The notes beneath the pieces were generated by a model, which did no database searches, was not told the origin of the DNA, and worked only from the letters and a program-made list of their open reading frames with translations. The position numbers and the translations under genes were made by a program. Shown one piece after another: positions 1-8,051 of a DNA stretch of 53,184 nt; position 1 is the stretch's first letter, and each line of letters begins with the position of its first letter. Origin of the DNA: CAYTYZ01 sp964442385 (lineage in GTDB: Bacteria; Patescibacteriota; Microgenomatia; UBA12405); assembly GCA_964442385.1 (NCBI GenBank), contig CAYTYZ010000008.1, forward strand, positions 1 through 53,184, written 5' to 3'.

Positions 1-469
1 CTTCTGAGAAAATCATGTGATCTTCTGTTCCTGTTTCTACAATAAAATCACCATACCCAGAACCAATCTCTAACACTTTTAGATTGCTATTTCCCGGAAA
101 AATTGTAGTTATTAGCTCCTCCAGACTTTGTGTTCTAAGAACTTTAGGTGCCCTTTCTCCCAGTAAAGAGCTGGAGCGATGATCTAGTAAACCCACAGGC
201 CTTAGTTGCATTGATTGAATATCCATAATTTGTAATATGCTAGGGGTATCTATCATTTGTAGCGCTTCTGGAGGGAAACCCTCTAGAGGTACGAGTTTCT
301 CTGTCTGTCTTTGCAGAAAATATCTTCTACCTCCTTTTTCAGTTGGAATAAAAGTTGCCGAAAGAGGATGTACGATTAATTGACCGATTGGTTTTATTTC
401 AGGACCTAAATTTATAGTTACTGGTTCTCCTTTTAATTGGTACTCTAAATTTGTTTTTTTGTAGGCCAC
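1..469 (-). CDS. Class I SAM-dependent methyltransferase, C-terminus off the window
   Basis: The visible 156 residues end shortly after a glycine-rich SAM-binding motif I, VLEIGSGYGDF, at residues 132-142. About 130 residues precede it and resemble nothing I can name. The start is a GTG. A TGA lies just upstream in frame, and a -10 hexamer TACAAT (475-480, minus strand) ends 5 nt before the GTG, which fits a leaderless mRNA. Substrate unknown. A TrmB-like tRNA methyltransferase is possible from motif I alone but unproven. The catalytic half is missing. Confidence 0.72.
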   Translation of the reverse strand, partial: MAYKKTNLEYQLKGEPVTINLGPEIKPIGQLIVHPLSATFIPTEKGGRRYFLQRQTEKLVPLEGFPPEALQMIDTPSILQIMDIQSMQLRPVGLLDHRSSSLLGERAPKVLRTQSLEELITTIFPGNSNLKVLEIGSGYGDFIVETGTEDHMIFSE

Positions 470-520
470 TCTTCATTGTATCTGATTATAAGGTAAAAAT
501 CAATATTATAGGGCACCTTA

Positions 521-552
521 CTCGCTTCGTGGTATGGGTTTGGAATCGGTGG
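521..552. repeat. Dispersed intergenic repeat, copy 1 (diverged)
   Basis: Matches the shared motif with changes: CTCGCTTCGTGGTATGGG then TTTGGAATC. It lies in a roughly 240-bp stretch between the methyltransferase start and the zinc-ribbon gene, where I see no convincing gene. Confidence 0.5.
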
Positions 553-710
553 AGATTGTTAGTGCTCGCCGACTCAGATGGTATTCGGATTAGGGAGTGG
601 GTAAAAATTTACTTGTTAGCTTCAAGTACTGAAAAAAGTAATAGATGGTTTGCCAAATCTGCTTTTGTTTAGGCTTGTAAGTTATGATTGGAAAGAAAAT
701 CTCGAATAGG

Positions 711-908
711 CTACTTAGCGTAGTTCTCTAAAAATCCACATTCTTCACATTTGTACGATTTAACTGGTAGTTTATTTTCTTGAATATCTACAAAACCTAA
801 GACTTTCTTATTTACACCCCAACCAACTATCATTTCTGCAGAGAGAACTGTGTAAACTCCCTCAATCATTTTGTTTTTGCATTTTGGACATTTTTTTATT
901 TCTTCCAT
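711..908 (-). CDS. Small zinc-ribbon protein
   Basis: A 65-residue protein starting MEEIKKCPKC. It has an N-terminal CPKC knuckle and a C-terminal CEEC knuckle, so one zinc ribbon spans almost the whole chain. I chose this ATG rather than one 21 nt upstream because a -10 hexamer TAGAAT (914-919, minus strand) sits 5 nt before it, matching the leaderless pattern of neighbours. Small ribbons of this kind are widespread and of unknown function; nucleic-acid or protein binding is possible. It stands alone between repeat copies 1 and 2. Confidence 0.65.
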   Translation of the reverse strand: MEEIKKCPKCKNKMIEGVYTVLSAEMIVGWGVNKKVLGFVDIQENKLPVKSYKCEECGFLENYAK

Positions 909-947
909 AATATATTCTATCAAAGACATTCATTCCTAGAATATTTT

Positions 948-974
948 GCTCGAAGAGTGGTACGGGTTTGGAGT
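948..974. repeat. Dispersed intergenic repeat, copy 2
   Basis: Reads GCTCGAAGAGTGGTACGGGT then TTGGAGT. It lies between the zinc-ribbon gene and the SpoIIM-like gene and is close to the consensus of the six copies. Confidence 0.65.
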
Positions 975-1066
975 TAATTGTGATTGATTGAAGAAAGTAA
1001 ATAATCTTATTTCTCAATACTCTTTCAATTGTGGTTTATCAAAGTTGTCTTTATACTTTCAGTTGA

Positions 1067-1681
1067 ATGAGGTTACCCTTACTAATGTACCAAAAGCCTT
1101 TGTTAATTTTTGTTGTAAGTTTCTCCTTTGTTATCTTTACGCTTTTCTATCTTATCTCTGTCTTAATTGCAAAACCAAAACCGAGGCAGAAGTTAACTCC
1201 CGAAGATATCCTAACCTGCAGAGGAGTTTTTTGTGACGTTACGAGACAATCTATTAAAGATAACAACAAGTTTTCAGTTGTGACCAACATTTTTAAAATC
1301 AACACTTATGCACAGTTTCGAATCCTCTATGACAACTCAACAATTGCCAGATACGGTTTTTTAGCTCCGTTTATTGTTGATTTTAGAACAAGCTCGTCTC
1401 TTGGACGAGTGCTATATAGCAATCCTAAAGATCTTATCTTTGAGATTCTATTACCGCATGGAATATTTGAGTTGATGGCTGGTTATTTATCAACTTCACT
1501 ATATTACTCACTATTTATCAATCTCCTTTCGAGTATATTTCGAAAATCACTCTCTGATCTCAAAACTGCTCCCAAAGTTGTATTTTTGCAAATATTAGTC
1601 ATAATTGGCCTATATTTAATCTCTGCGATACTCGAAGGTATTTCATTTAGCAATAAGCTTGGGATAAGAAATTGGTTTTAA
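1067..1681 (+). CDS. SpoIIM-like (stage II sporulation M family) membrane protein
   Basis: About 204 residues with an N-terminal membrane segment (about residues 10-35), a soluble central part and two or three more hydrophobic segments in the C-terminal half. The stretch LLPHGIFELMAGYLSTSL matches the conserved P-H-G-x-x-E-L core of the SpoIIM family, so this is a distant family member; the name does not imply sporulation. A TATACT hexamer 9 nt upstream favours this ATG, but an ATG at 1085 (TACCCT 5 nt before it) is a real alternative. No operon partner. Role unknown, probably in the membrane. Confidence 0.65.
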   Translation: MRLPLLMYQKPLLIFVVSFSFVIFTLFYLISVLIAKPKPRQKLTPEDILTCRGVFCDVTRQSIKDNNKFSVVTNIFKINTYAQFRILYDNSTIARYGFLAPFIVDFRTSSSLGRVLYSNPKDLIFEILLPHGIFELMAGYLSTSLYYSLFINLLSSIFRKSLSDLKTAPKVVFLQILVIIGLYLISAILEGISFSNKLGIRNWF

Positions 1682-1882
1682 TTAGTCAGGCTGTAAAACC
1701 AGTTTCACTGTCGATAGTTATTAACTTTTTAAGCTTAGTACTCTTGTGTAAAATTGACTTCTACAATACTTATGACAACTATAAAGATTACACTGATTGT
1801 TTCTTTATCTAATTCTATGTAAAAGCAATTTTTCAATCTGAATTTATGTCTTGTTTGGAAAAATTCATACCTAAATAGTTCT

Positions 1883-1925
1883 GCTCGAAGTGTGCTTGCC
1901 AGCCCTTGGTGGGGTACGGGTTTGG
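1883..1925. repeat. Dispersed intergenic repeat, copy 3 (long form)
   Basis: Starts GCTCGAAGTGTG and ends GGGTACGGGTTTGG. A GC-rich insert in between contains GCCCTTGGTGGGG, which could form a short hairpin. This long form is shared only with copy 4. It directly precedes the histidine phosphatase gene. Confidence 0.65.
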
Positions 1926-1948
1926 TGACTTGGGTGATATCATTTCCT

Positions 1949-2479
1949 ATGATTCAAATAATTTTAACTAGACACTGCCAGACAGAACTTCTTGCCAGTG
2001 GAGATCCTGGTGCAAAGCGAAATGACTCAAGTCTTAGTACGCTCGGTTTAAGACAGGCAAAAGAAATAGCTGAATTTATAAAAAAATATGATTATGAGGC
2101 TATGTTTACAAGCCTTTTTATCAGATCGATAAAAACAGGTGAAATTATTAACGAGGGGAGAAAGGTACCAATATTTTCAAATATTTCTTTATCGGAATAC
2201 TTTTTGGGTGATGATGGTAAGGGTAGAGAAAGTGTGGATATGGGTATTAATAGAACTATGAGTTATCTGTATAATTTCTTTGGAATCTTTAACTCTATTG
2301 CCATAGTCGGACATAAAAGTATTAATTCAACAATTTTAAGATCAATACTAAATATGGATTTTGAAGAAGCCGAAAGCTATTTTAAATCCCCAGGTGAAAC
2401 CCTTTTACTGAGGAGAGATTGGAAGTCTGGAGATAAAACTTGGCATGTTGTAGCAAAATTTATACCAAACCAGGAATAA
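1949..2479 (+). CDS. Histidine phosphatase family protein (phosphoglycerate mutase fold)
   Basis: A 176-residue protein. The N-terminal motif is LTRHCQTE (family consensus RHG, here RHC), so the phospho-accepting His is in place. An S-I-K-T stretch follows in the position of the SRAxxT motif, and a second His lies in IAVVGHK-like context near residue 115. Substrate not predictable: the family includes sugar phosphatases and cofactor-metabolism phosphatases. I start at this ATG because TATCAT lies 5 nt upstream and a longer reading would run into repeat copy 3. A second histidine phosphatase lies at 16609. Confidence 0.8.
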   Translation: MIQIILTRHCQTELLASGDPGAKRNDSSLSTLGLRQAKEIAEFIKKYDYEAMFTSLFIRSIKTGEIINEGRKVPIFSNISLSEYFLGDDGKGRESVDMGINRTMSYLYNFFGIFNSIAIVGHKSINSTILRSILNMDFEEAESYFKSPGETLLLRRDWKSGDKTWHVVAKFIPNQE

Positions 2480-2521
2480 ATTTTACCCAATAGTAGATTT
2501 GCGACCTGCAAATCCAACCTG

Positions 2522-2566
2522 GCTCGAAGCGTGCCTGCCCGCCCTTGGTGGGGTACGGGTTCGGAA
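2522..2566. repeat. Dispersed intergenic repeat, copy 4 (long form)
   Basis: Starts GCTCGAAGCGTGCCTGCCC and ends GGGTACGGGTTCGGAAC. The inner CCCGCC-CTT-GGTGGG can fold into a 6-bp hairpin with one G-U pair. Close relative of copy 3. Confidence 0.65.
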
Positions 2567-2598
2567 CGATCAAGAACTTGAACTCACAGCTTTTTGAA

Positions 2599-2994
2599 TC
2601 AAGACATTGATGTCAGACCATNNNNNNNNNNATCCGTAATCATACAATCTGGTTGGGACAAATCAAAACTCACCCAAGAGCTATTAATCGGATCTTTAAC
2701 GCTAATCCAAGCGTGGTCGGCTGATTCTGGAATTGAGCCATGAACTTTTTTTACTTGGTAACCAATGTGCCTAAGCATATCGGTAGCAATATTTGTTCTA
2801 GAACCACAGCTGTTCATTCCAATATTAAAGGCGATTTCTGTAGGAGTGAATCTTGATTCTAGGATACTATTGGCTTGGTATGATTTTCCTAAGTTTTTAA
2901 AATGAGATGCTAGATATTCTCTAATTGCCAATATGAGATTTTCTAAATCTAAGTTTTGGTTTTTTAATTCTTCTGCTTTTTTAAGATACTCCAT
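2599..2994 (-). CDS. Transglutaminase-like protein, broken by a scaffold gap
   Basis: About 121 residues are readable before the run of N. A transglutaminase/protease-like triad is visible: Cys63 in NSCGSR, His94 in DHAWI and Asp111 in FDLSQ, in the usual order and spacing. Start: TAGAAT lies 6 nt before the ATG (leaderless pattern). The end is uncertain. Taking the ten N literally gives a stop at 2599, but another frame beyond the gap reads WSDINVLIQKAVSSSS and stops at 2570, which looks more like a real C-terminus. The true gap length probably differs from ten. Confidence 0.6.
   Translation of the reverse strand: MEYLKKAEELKNQNLDLENLILAIREYLASHFKNLGKSYQANSILESRFTPTEIAFNIGMNSCGSRTNIATDMLRHIGYQVKKVHGSIPESADHAWISVKDPINSSWVSFDLSQPDCMITDXXXXGLTSMS
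2622..2631. other. Scaffold gap (10 N)
   Basis: Ten undetermined bases inside the transglutaminase-like gene. Reading frames across it cannot be trusted. Confidence 0.95.
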
Positions 2995-3093
2995 TAAAGA
3001 ATTCTATCAATTGTCCGGAAGTCGTGTGATTATAATCCGCCTATTTAGCCATATCAGATGTAGGCAGAAAACAATTTTAATAAAACGAAAGGG

Positions 3094-3858
3094 TTATTTT
3101 CCTCTTTGAAAACGCTCAGCCTGGATGGTATAAAGTTGAGCATATTTACCCATAGATTTCATTAGTTCTTGATGTGTACCATCTTCAATAATTCTTCCTT
3201 TGTGCATAACAACAATACGTTCCGCATCTTTTATGGTAGAAAAACGATGGGAAATAAAAATCATGGTTTCATGTTTCATTTTATTATTAAGGCGATCAAA
3301 AATTTCCATTTCGCTCTTGGCATCAATAGCTGATGTTGGCTCGTCTAAAATCACTACGGAAGCTTGTTTGGCATAAGTTCTGGCGATTGCCAAACTCTGC
3401 CATTGGCCACCTGACAAGTCAATACCATTTTCGTACTCAGGTCCTAGTTGTTGTTCAAGTTTATTCTTTGTTGTTTCAACAAATTTCCAAGCATTGGCGT
3501 ACTTGAGAAAATTAATCATCTCCTCCTGAGATAATTTCCTACGCGCAGCTAATTCTAGATTTTCCTTAACGGTTAAATTAAATCTGCCAAAATTTTGAAA
3601 GAGGGTACTAAAAATTGAATAAAGGGCTTGCGTGGGTATGTCTTTAATATTAATGTTATTAACAGAGATACTCCCACTATCTGGATCGTATACTCGTAAT
3701 AATAATTTAACCAAGGTTGTTTTTCCAGCACCGTTGTGTCCTAAGAACCCAAAAATCTCTCCACTGTCTACACTCAGATCAAGGGAATTAAGAGCAAAAA
3801 ATTCTTTGTATTTCTTGGTAAGTTGATGGGTACTTATAATTGGCTTGCTACTGTGCAT
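3094..3858 (-). CDS. ABC transporter ATP-binding protein (stand-alone NBD)
   Basis: A 254-residue nucleotide-binding domain with every motif present: Walker A GHNGAGKTT (40-48), Q-loop FQNFG, signature LSGGQ (148-152), Walker B VVILDEP (168-174) and switch His204 in ISHRFS. The first 50 residues resemble importer or ABC-2 ATPases, while the rest resembles exporter NBDs, including the RIIEDGTHQEL tail. No membrane domain is fused. It has its own leaderless promoter (TACAAT 6 nt before ATG), so it is a separate gene from the exporter upstream. The two may still work together; substrate unknown. Confidence 0.85.
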   Translation of the reverse strand: MHSSKPIISTHQLTKKYKEFFALNSLDLSVDSGEIFGFLGHNGAGKTTLVKLLLRVYDPDSGSISVNNINIKDIPTQALYSIFSTLFQNFGRFNLTVKENLELAARRKLSQEEMINFLKYANAWKFVETTKNKLEQQLGPEYENGIDLSGGQWQSLAIARTYAKQASVVILDEPTSAIDAKSEMEIFDRLNNKMKHETMIFISHRFSTIKDAERIVVMHKGRIIEDGTHQELMKSMGKYAQLYTIQAERFQRGK

Positions 3859-3932
3859 AGTCTTATTGTACGGAAAGAAGTATGAGAATATGATGAGAAT
3901 TTATCATTAAAAATAGCCTTAAAGTATATATA

Positions 3933-5114
3933 TTATGTAACTATTATAGTTTTGATNNNNNNNNNNTCACCAATTAAGGCTACGTTTTGGGAATGTGGAA
4001 TTGTTAGTGTGATATGGCTTAAAGTGTCATTTTTGGCATTTGGGTACTTAAATGAAATATCGTTAAATTTAATCACTGGATTTGATAATTTTTCAAGCCA
4101 CTTATCTAATTCTTCTTTATTTGCAACTTGTTGATAAATTAATCTAGGTTTAAGATCGTAAAATTCAAGAATATCTTTAATTGAATTTGATTCACCCACA
4201 AGACTTACAATTGTGTGACTAAATCTGGACAAACTACCAGAAAAAATAAGCATATTGGTAAACATAAAAACAAATGTACCGACAGAGATTTGACTATTTT
4301 GTAATTGTCTTGCCAGAATTAAGGTAAAGATAAAACTGGCAATAATCGGCAGAAAGTTGATAAATATGCCGATAGTTTGGTTACGTTTCTCTAGATTGAT
4401 TTCTTTGCTAATGAAGCCATTGTAAATATCCAATATTTTCTTTTTGATGTAACTAAAATTTTGGAAAAGTTTTAATTCCAATAGTGTTTCTCTTTGATTT
4501 AACAAGTCGGTGGCATAACCAAACCTCAATCTGGTTTCATAGTCAGCTTTGTAAATATTGAAGTTGGTTCCTCCCAAATACGCTTTAAAACTAGTACTTA
4601 CAATATTGGCTAAAAGTAACAATAAAGCGCCAATTGGTGATGCAAATAGAAAAATAATCAACGCAAGCATTATTTCTAGAAAAGAAGTTAAAAGCTGGAC
4701 TATGTTCCTAAAAAAATACTCAAATTGAAAGTGGATTCGGCTATAGGCACGACTAATAACTCCAACAGTCTTGGGGTTCTCTAAGCTGGCGACATCTAGG
4801 TGAGAGGTTTTATCTATTAGCTCGCTTAAAAAAAGAAGACTGACCCGTTTTTTGAGGATTGGTAATAAATAATCCCTTATACCAGATACTAAACTGGAAA
4901 ATATTTGAAATACGGCTTGGAAAAATAATATCCCCCAAAGACTAAAATGAAGAATTGTTTTACTGCCGTTGGCAGTATCGATAATTTCTTTGAATATTAG
5001 GGTGGTTACAAAAGAGAGAATGGAATAGAAAACTGAAAGAAAAATAAAACTATAAAAAATCGACGGACTACTGGCTTTTACTTTTTGTAGAGTAAATAAA
5101 ATTACTTTAAGCAT
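3933..5114 (-). CDS. ABC exporter, membrane domain plus start of NBD, truncated at a gap
   Basis: Residues 1 to about 310 form a type-I exporter membrane domain with about six hydrophobic helices. An NBD starts near residue 345 (VIKFNDISFKYPNAKNDTL) and breaks off at ALIG, just where Walker A should be, because of the N run. The few codons after the gap (IKTIIVT) are not NBD sequence. Roughly 190 residues of ATPase must lie in unassembled DNA, or the join is wrong. Transcribed towards the stand-alone NBD gene, about 75 bp downstream. Substrate not predictable. Confidence 0.72.
   Translation of the reverse strand: MLKVILFTLQKVKASSPSIFYSFIFLSVFYSILSFVTTLIFKEIIDTANGSKTILHFSLWGILFFQAVFQIFSSLVSGIRDYLLPILKKRVSLLFLSELIDKTSHLDVASLENPKTVGVISRAYSRIHFQFEYFFRNIVQLLTSFLEIMLALIIFLFASPIGALLLLLANIVSTSFKAYLGGTNFNIYKADYETRLRFGYATDLLNQRETLLELKLFQNFSYIKKKILDIYNGFISKEINLEKRNQTIGIFINFLPIIASFIFTLILARQLQNSQISVGTFVFMFTNMLIFSGSLSRFSHTIVSLVGESNSIKDILEFYDLKPRLIYQQVANKEELDKWLEKLSNPVIKFNDISFKYPNAKNDTLSHITLTIPHSQNVALIGXXXXIKTIIVT
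3957..3966. other. Scaffold gap (10 N) at the exporter's Walker A
   Basis: Ten undetermined bases that cut the exporter gene within its NBD. Sequence is probably missing here rather than exactly ten bases. Confidence 0.95.
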
Positions 5115-5231
5115 AGGAATCTATTTAAAGTATACAGAATAGATAAAGTTTAAATAATGTGAGTAAAAACAATCTCTATTTAACCTTAGCACATAAGGAT
5201 ATATTATGTATATTTAGGATATATTTAGCTT

Positions 5232-5254
5232 GCTCGAATCGTGGTGCGGGCTTA
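5232..5254. repeat. Dispersed intergenic repeat, copy 5 (short)
   Basis: GCTCGAATCGTGGTGCGGGC followed by TTA, just beyond the stop codon of the NUDIX gene. It lacks the TTTGGA end. Confidence 0.5.
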
Positions 5255-5257
5255 GCA

Positions 5258-5689
5258 CTATTCCAAATTAAACTGCTCGACAAAGAATCTAGCGTCTTCG
5301 GTTAGATCTTGGCTTAGGGCATCTTCTTTTTCTAGCCACTTATAGTTATCGTGTTCCCAGTTTAATGTAATTAATTGATCTTTGGTTTGACACTGATAAC
5401 CGATAATCAGAATAAAATCATTGTCTTCTGAGGTGTAAGTGCGCAGGGAAAATGGTTTTATATCTGTAACCGACATTTGAGTCTCTTCTTGGATTTCTCT
5501 GGCAATAGCAGAGTATGGTTCTTCTTTATTTTCAAGTCCCCCACCAGGAAGGGACCATTTACCACCTCATCCAGACTTTTGGGATCTTTGTAAAACTAAA
5601 ATTTGTTTTTGATTATTTACGACAATAGCTTTTTGACCTACGAGTAAATATGTTTTTGTGGGAACATAGTTTGGATAGTACTCACTCAT
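5258..5689 (-). pseudogene. NUDIX hydrolase with one in-frame TGA
   Basis: Read through, this is a 143-residue NUDIX protein from MSEYYPNYVPTK to FVEQFNLE. The NUDIX box is intact (G-x5-E-x7-REIQEETQM), with Q in place of the usual Gly near its end. Codon 41 is TGA (5567-5569) in RSQKSG-TGA-GGKWSLPGG, where relatives have Trp or Gly, so a single TGG-to-TGA change explains it. Without readthrough only the part from Met72 could be made, which lacks the box. The start has TATATT 6 nt upstream. Sequencing error, true nonsense mutation or readthrough are all possible; other genes here stop with TGA, so a changed code is unlikely. Confidence 0.75.
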
Positions 5690-5726
5690 AAAAAAAATAT
5701 ATCAAAGTTCGGGTAGTGTAATATAT

Positions 5727-5753
5727 GCTCGATGAGTGGTACGGGTTTGGAAC
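5727..5753. repeat. Dispersed intergenic repeat, copy 6
   Basis: GCTCGATGAGTGGTACGGGT followed by TTGGAAC, in the gap between the NUDIX gene and the Fic promoter region. Very close to copy 2. Confidence 0.65.
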
Positions 5754-5811
5754 AGTGACTCGCTTTTAATGTCATGTTCTATAAATAAATGAGATTTGAT
5801 TGCATCACAGT

Positions 5812-5888
5812 TCCTCATTTCTGAGGAGCTAATTATAGACATCCTCAACAGTGAGGAGATCTATTGACAATCTCCTCACAATGTGGGA
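5812..5888 (+). promoter_or_regulatory. Three evenly spaced palindromes before and over the fic start
   Basis: TCCTCATTTCTGAGGA (5812), TCCTCAACAGTGAGGA (5842) and an imperfect TCCTCACAATGTGGGA (5873) recur every 30-31 bp, about three helix turns, so all lie on one face of the DNA. The second contains the AGGAG that serves as SD site for the TTG start, and the third lies in the first codons. This looks like an operator for cooperative repressor binding, perhaps by the Fic protein's own C-terminal winged helix. Confidence 0.6.
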
Positions 5889-7000
5889 TATTTGATGAGA
5901 TGACGTCACTTCTAAAACAAAACTTTATTCCAGATGTTTCTAGTATCTATGATCAAAAGCTAGCGAACCAGCTTGCAGTGACGCATGGTGCGATAGGAAG
6001 CCTAAATCAAATGTCGCACCTGCTTTTGAATCCAAATTTACTAATGAGACCAATTCTAGCTAAGGAGGCTGAGGCGAGTTCACAGCTAGAGGGTACACAA
6101 GCATCAATAGTGGATGTGTACAAGATAGACATAACAGAACAGACTTTCGAAGAAAAAAATGAAGCTATTGAGATCAGAAACTATGAAGAAGCTATGTTAA
6201 CTGGGTTGGATATTTTGAATAAAACTAATAACAAGATCAGTCATCTTCTAATCAGAGAAATACACAAAAGGCTTATGAGTGGAGTAAGGGGGAAAGACAA
6301 ACATCCAGGTGAATATAGAAGGGATCAAGTATGGGTGGGGCCACTTGGTACCAGCATGGATAAAGCAAGGTATCTACCACCAGCTCCAGAGCATGTCTCA
6401 TCACTTATGGATAAGCTTGATGACTTTATGAAAAACAATAAAGACTTACATCCACTGATCGCATGTGGAATTATTCATCACAGATTTGAAGCTATCCATC
6501 CTTTTGATGATGGTAATGGTCGAACAGGCAGGTTATTAATATCACTTTTCTTAATAAGTAGAGGTCTTTTAGAATGGCCTATTTTGTACCCAAGTGGATA
6601 TTTTGAAAAAAACAAGTCTGATTACATTAATGCCCTTAATCAGGTTGATAAGAATGAAAGTTGGTATGACTGGTTTATATTTTTCCTTGAAGGCCTAGAG
6701 TACCAAGCAAATTTATCTTTAAAAATTTCTTTGACGATTGATAATCAATATAAAGAAAGTAAAAGAATTATAGAAAATGAAAGAGCTAATATTGGGTTAT
6801 TAAAAGTACTAGAACATACTTTTATAAAACCATACATTACAAGTTCAATTCTTAATAAATACACTGGTTTACCCAGACCCAGTTGTGATAGATATTTACA
6901 ATCCCTATCAAAACATAAAATAATTGATGATCTGGGGATAATTAAAAGACAAAGGGTTTTTGTCAATTCTAAATTAATTGGATTGCTTCAAGCAATATAG
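5864..7000 (+). CDS. Fic family AMP-transferase with autoinhibitory helix
   Basis: A 378-residue Fic protein. The catalytic loop HPFDDGNGRTGR (212-223) matches HxFx(D/E)GNGRxxR, so AMP or a similar nucleotide group can be transferred to a target hydroxyl. An N-terminal inhibitory motif SSQLEG (72-77) matches (S/T)xxxE(G/N), the arrangement in which the inhibitory helix is part of the same protein. The C-terminal 90 residues look like a winged helix (ITSSILNKYTGLPRPSCDRY). Start TTG with AGGAG 6 nt upstream; an ATG at 5900 is the alternative. Target unknown. The SD-led start differs from the leaderless neighbours and fits an acquired gene. Confidence 0.88.
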   Translation: MTISSQCGIFDEMTSLLKQNFIPDVSSIYDQKLANQLAVTHGAIGSLNQMSHLLLNPNLLMRPILAKEAEASSQLEGTQASIVDVYKIDITEQTFEEKNEAIEIRNYEEAMLTGLDILNKTNNKISHLLIREIHKRLMSGVRGKDKHPGEYRRDQVWVGPLGTSMDKARYLPPAPEHVSSLMDKLDDFMKNNKDLHPLIACGIIHHRFEAIHPFDDGNGRTGRLLISLFLISRGLLEWPILYPSGYFEKNKSDYINALNQVDKNESWYDWFIFFLEGLEYQANLSLKISLTIDNQYKESKRIIENERANIGLLKVLEHTFIKPYITSSILNKYTGLPRPSCDRYLQSLSKHKIIDDLGIIKRQRVFVNSKLIGLLQAI

Positions 7001-7072
7001 AATTTCTTTTTGTCCACCCAGTGATAAGGTTTGGAGTAAACTAGTCCTATTTTTTTAAACTAGCAATCAGCT

Positions 7073-7852
7073 TTACCTATTGCCCGTCTTATCTTGCCTT
7101 TCACCTCTGGGCTCTTTCTTGCACAAATTATCGCCTCGGCTCTTGTTCTCACCCTTTTCATGTTTTTCAAGATAGCTTACACAATCTCCTTGGTTCTTGA
7201 AGGTTGGATTATTAAAAGTTCTCCAACCGTCTTTTTTGCATTGGTCTTTGTTTGTTGGAGGACCAACTAATACAGGAGTTGGGGTGGCTGTGGGAGCAAG
7301 AGTTGGTGTTGGGATCGGTGTTTCTGTTGGTGTAGGAGTGGGTGTGAGAATTGAGGTTGGTGTGGGGCTTGGATTAATACTTGATAAAGTTACTGTTAAA
7401 CCACCCTCATTCCAGTCGTAACTACTGTCGTATATATAAAATGATACTGGATTACCTTCCCCTTGAATAAAAAGTCGGTAAGTGTGATCAGGGCTGAATG
7501 TATGGGGGTAATAGTTTATTCCATCTGTTGACCCAAGCCAATCCTGGGCTACACCATTTACAATTAAATCTAAATTATATTGACTATTACCTACATCAAT
7601 TGATTCATACCAGGTTGACGTATCTGGGTTGTACCAGAACTCGGCATCAGCAAGTCTATTTCCAGAGGAAAATGTATAGGTTCCCTTCGCCTCTATCATA
7701 TAAGTTATTCCTGTCCCCAAGGTAGTGCTGGAAGTTACCAATGCTGGCGTAAGGCTGGAGACTTGAAGTGTTTCTATTGTTGTGGCCAAAGCTGACCTTG
7801 GAGACAAAAGAAAAGCAAGAGTTATAAGGGCAAAAAGTCTTAACATATTCAT
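7073..7852 (-). CDS. Secreted protein with Pro/Thr linker and small Cys domain
   Basis: A signal peptide (about residues 1-23, ending SALA) is followed by a roughly 135-residue beta-rich domain without a name I can give, then a Thr/Pro-rich linker (about residues 163-195, PTPTPTETPIPTPT type) and a C-terminal module with DQCKKDGWRTF, NPTFKNQGDCVSYL and a basic tail. This last module is common in secreted proteins of this kind of bacterium and probably sits at the cell surface. The repetitive DNA of the linker is coding low complexity, not a tandem-repeat element. Confidence 0.72.
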   Translation of the reverse strand: MNMLRLFALITLAFLLSPRSALATTIETLQVSSLTPALVTSSTTLGTGITYMIEAKGTYTFSSGNRLADAEFWYNPDTSTWYESIDVGNSQYNLDLIVNGVAQDWLGSTDGINYYPHTFSPDHTYRLFIQGEGNPVSFYIYDSSYDWNEGGLTVTLSSINPSPTPTSILTPTPTPTETPIPTPTLAPTATPTPVLVGPPTNKDQCKKDGWRTFNNPTFKNQGDCVSYLEKHEKGENKSRGDNLCKKEPRGERQDKTGNR

Positions 7853-8051
7853 ATACAGATAGGTAAATATCTAAAGGTGGTCTCCTTTATGTATAGAATG
7901 ATTTCATGATGAAGTCAAATTGAGCTCCCCCGTCTTGAAATCAATAAGAACTCCTGTGTGCGGATATTAGGTAAATAAAAATGGTAAATTGATTATTGTC
8001 AGTGTCAAAACTTTTTTACTACAAATAATTTCCCAGTGATACAATAGGTTT

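Noticed and set aside
451..672. Small plus-strand reading frame of 73 codons
   Set aside because: It overlaps the methyltransferase start and its promoter on the other strand, contains repeat copy 1 and has no protein-like pattern.
2570..2621. tRNA-like sequence on the minus strand beside the first gap
   Set aside because: GAGTTCAAGTTC resembles a T-arm, but no cloverleaf stems pair, and the stretch reads better as the end of the transglutaminase-like gene.
3094..5114. One ABC exporter gene split only by the gap
   Set aside because: The downstream NBD has its own start codon with a leaderless promoter (TACAAT 6 nt before ATG) and an N-terminus that does not continue the exporter's NBD.
5567..5569. 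UGA reassigned to Gly or Trp genome-wide
   Set aside because: Other genes end in TGA (9843, 13383, 13523) and long core genes (dnaG, rpoD, valS) contain no internal TGA. Only the NUDIX gene is affected.
7250..7380. Tandem DNA repeats or CRISPR-like pattern
   Set aside because: The repeats encode the Thr/Pro linker of a secreted protein; units are degenerate and there are no spacers.
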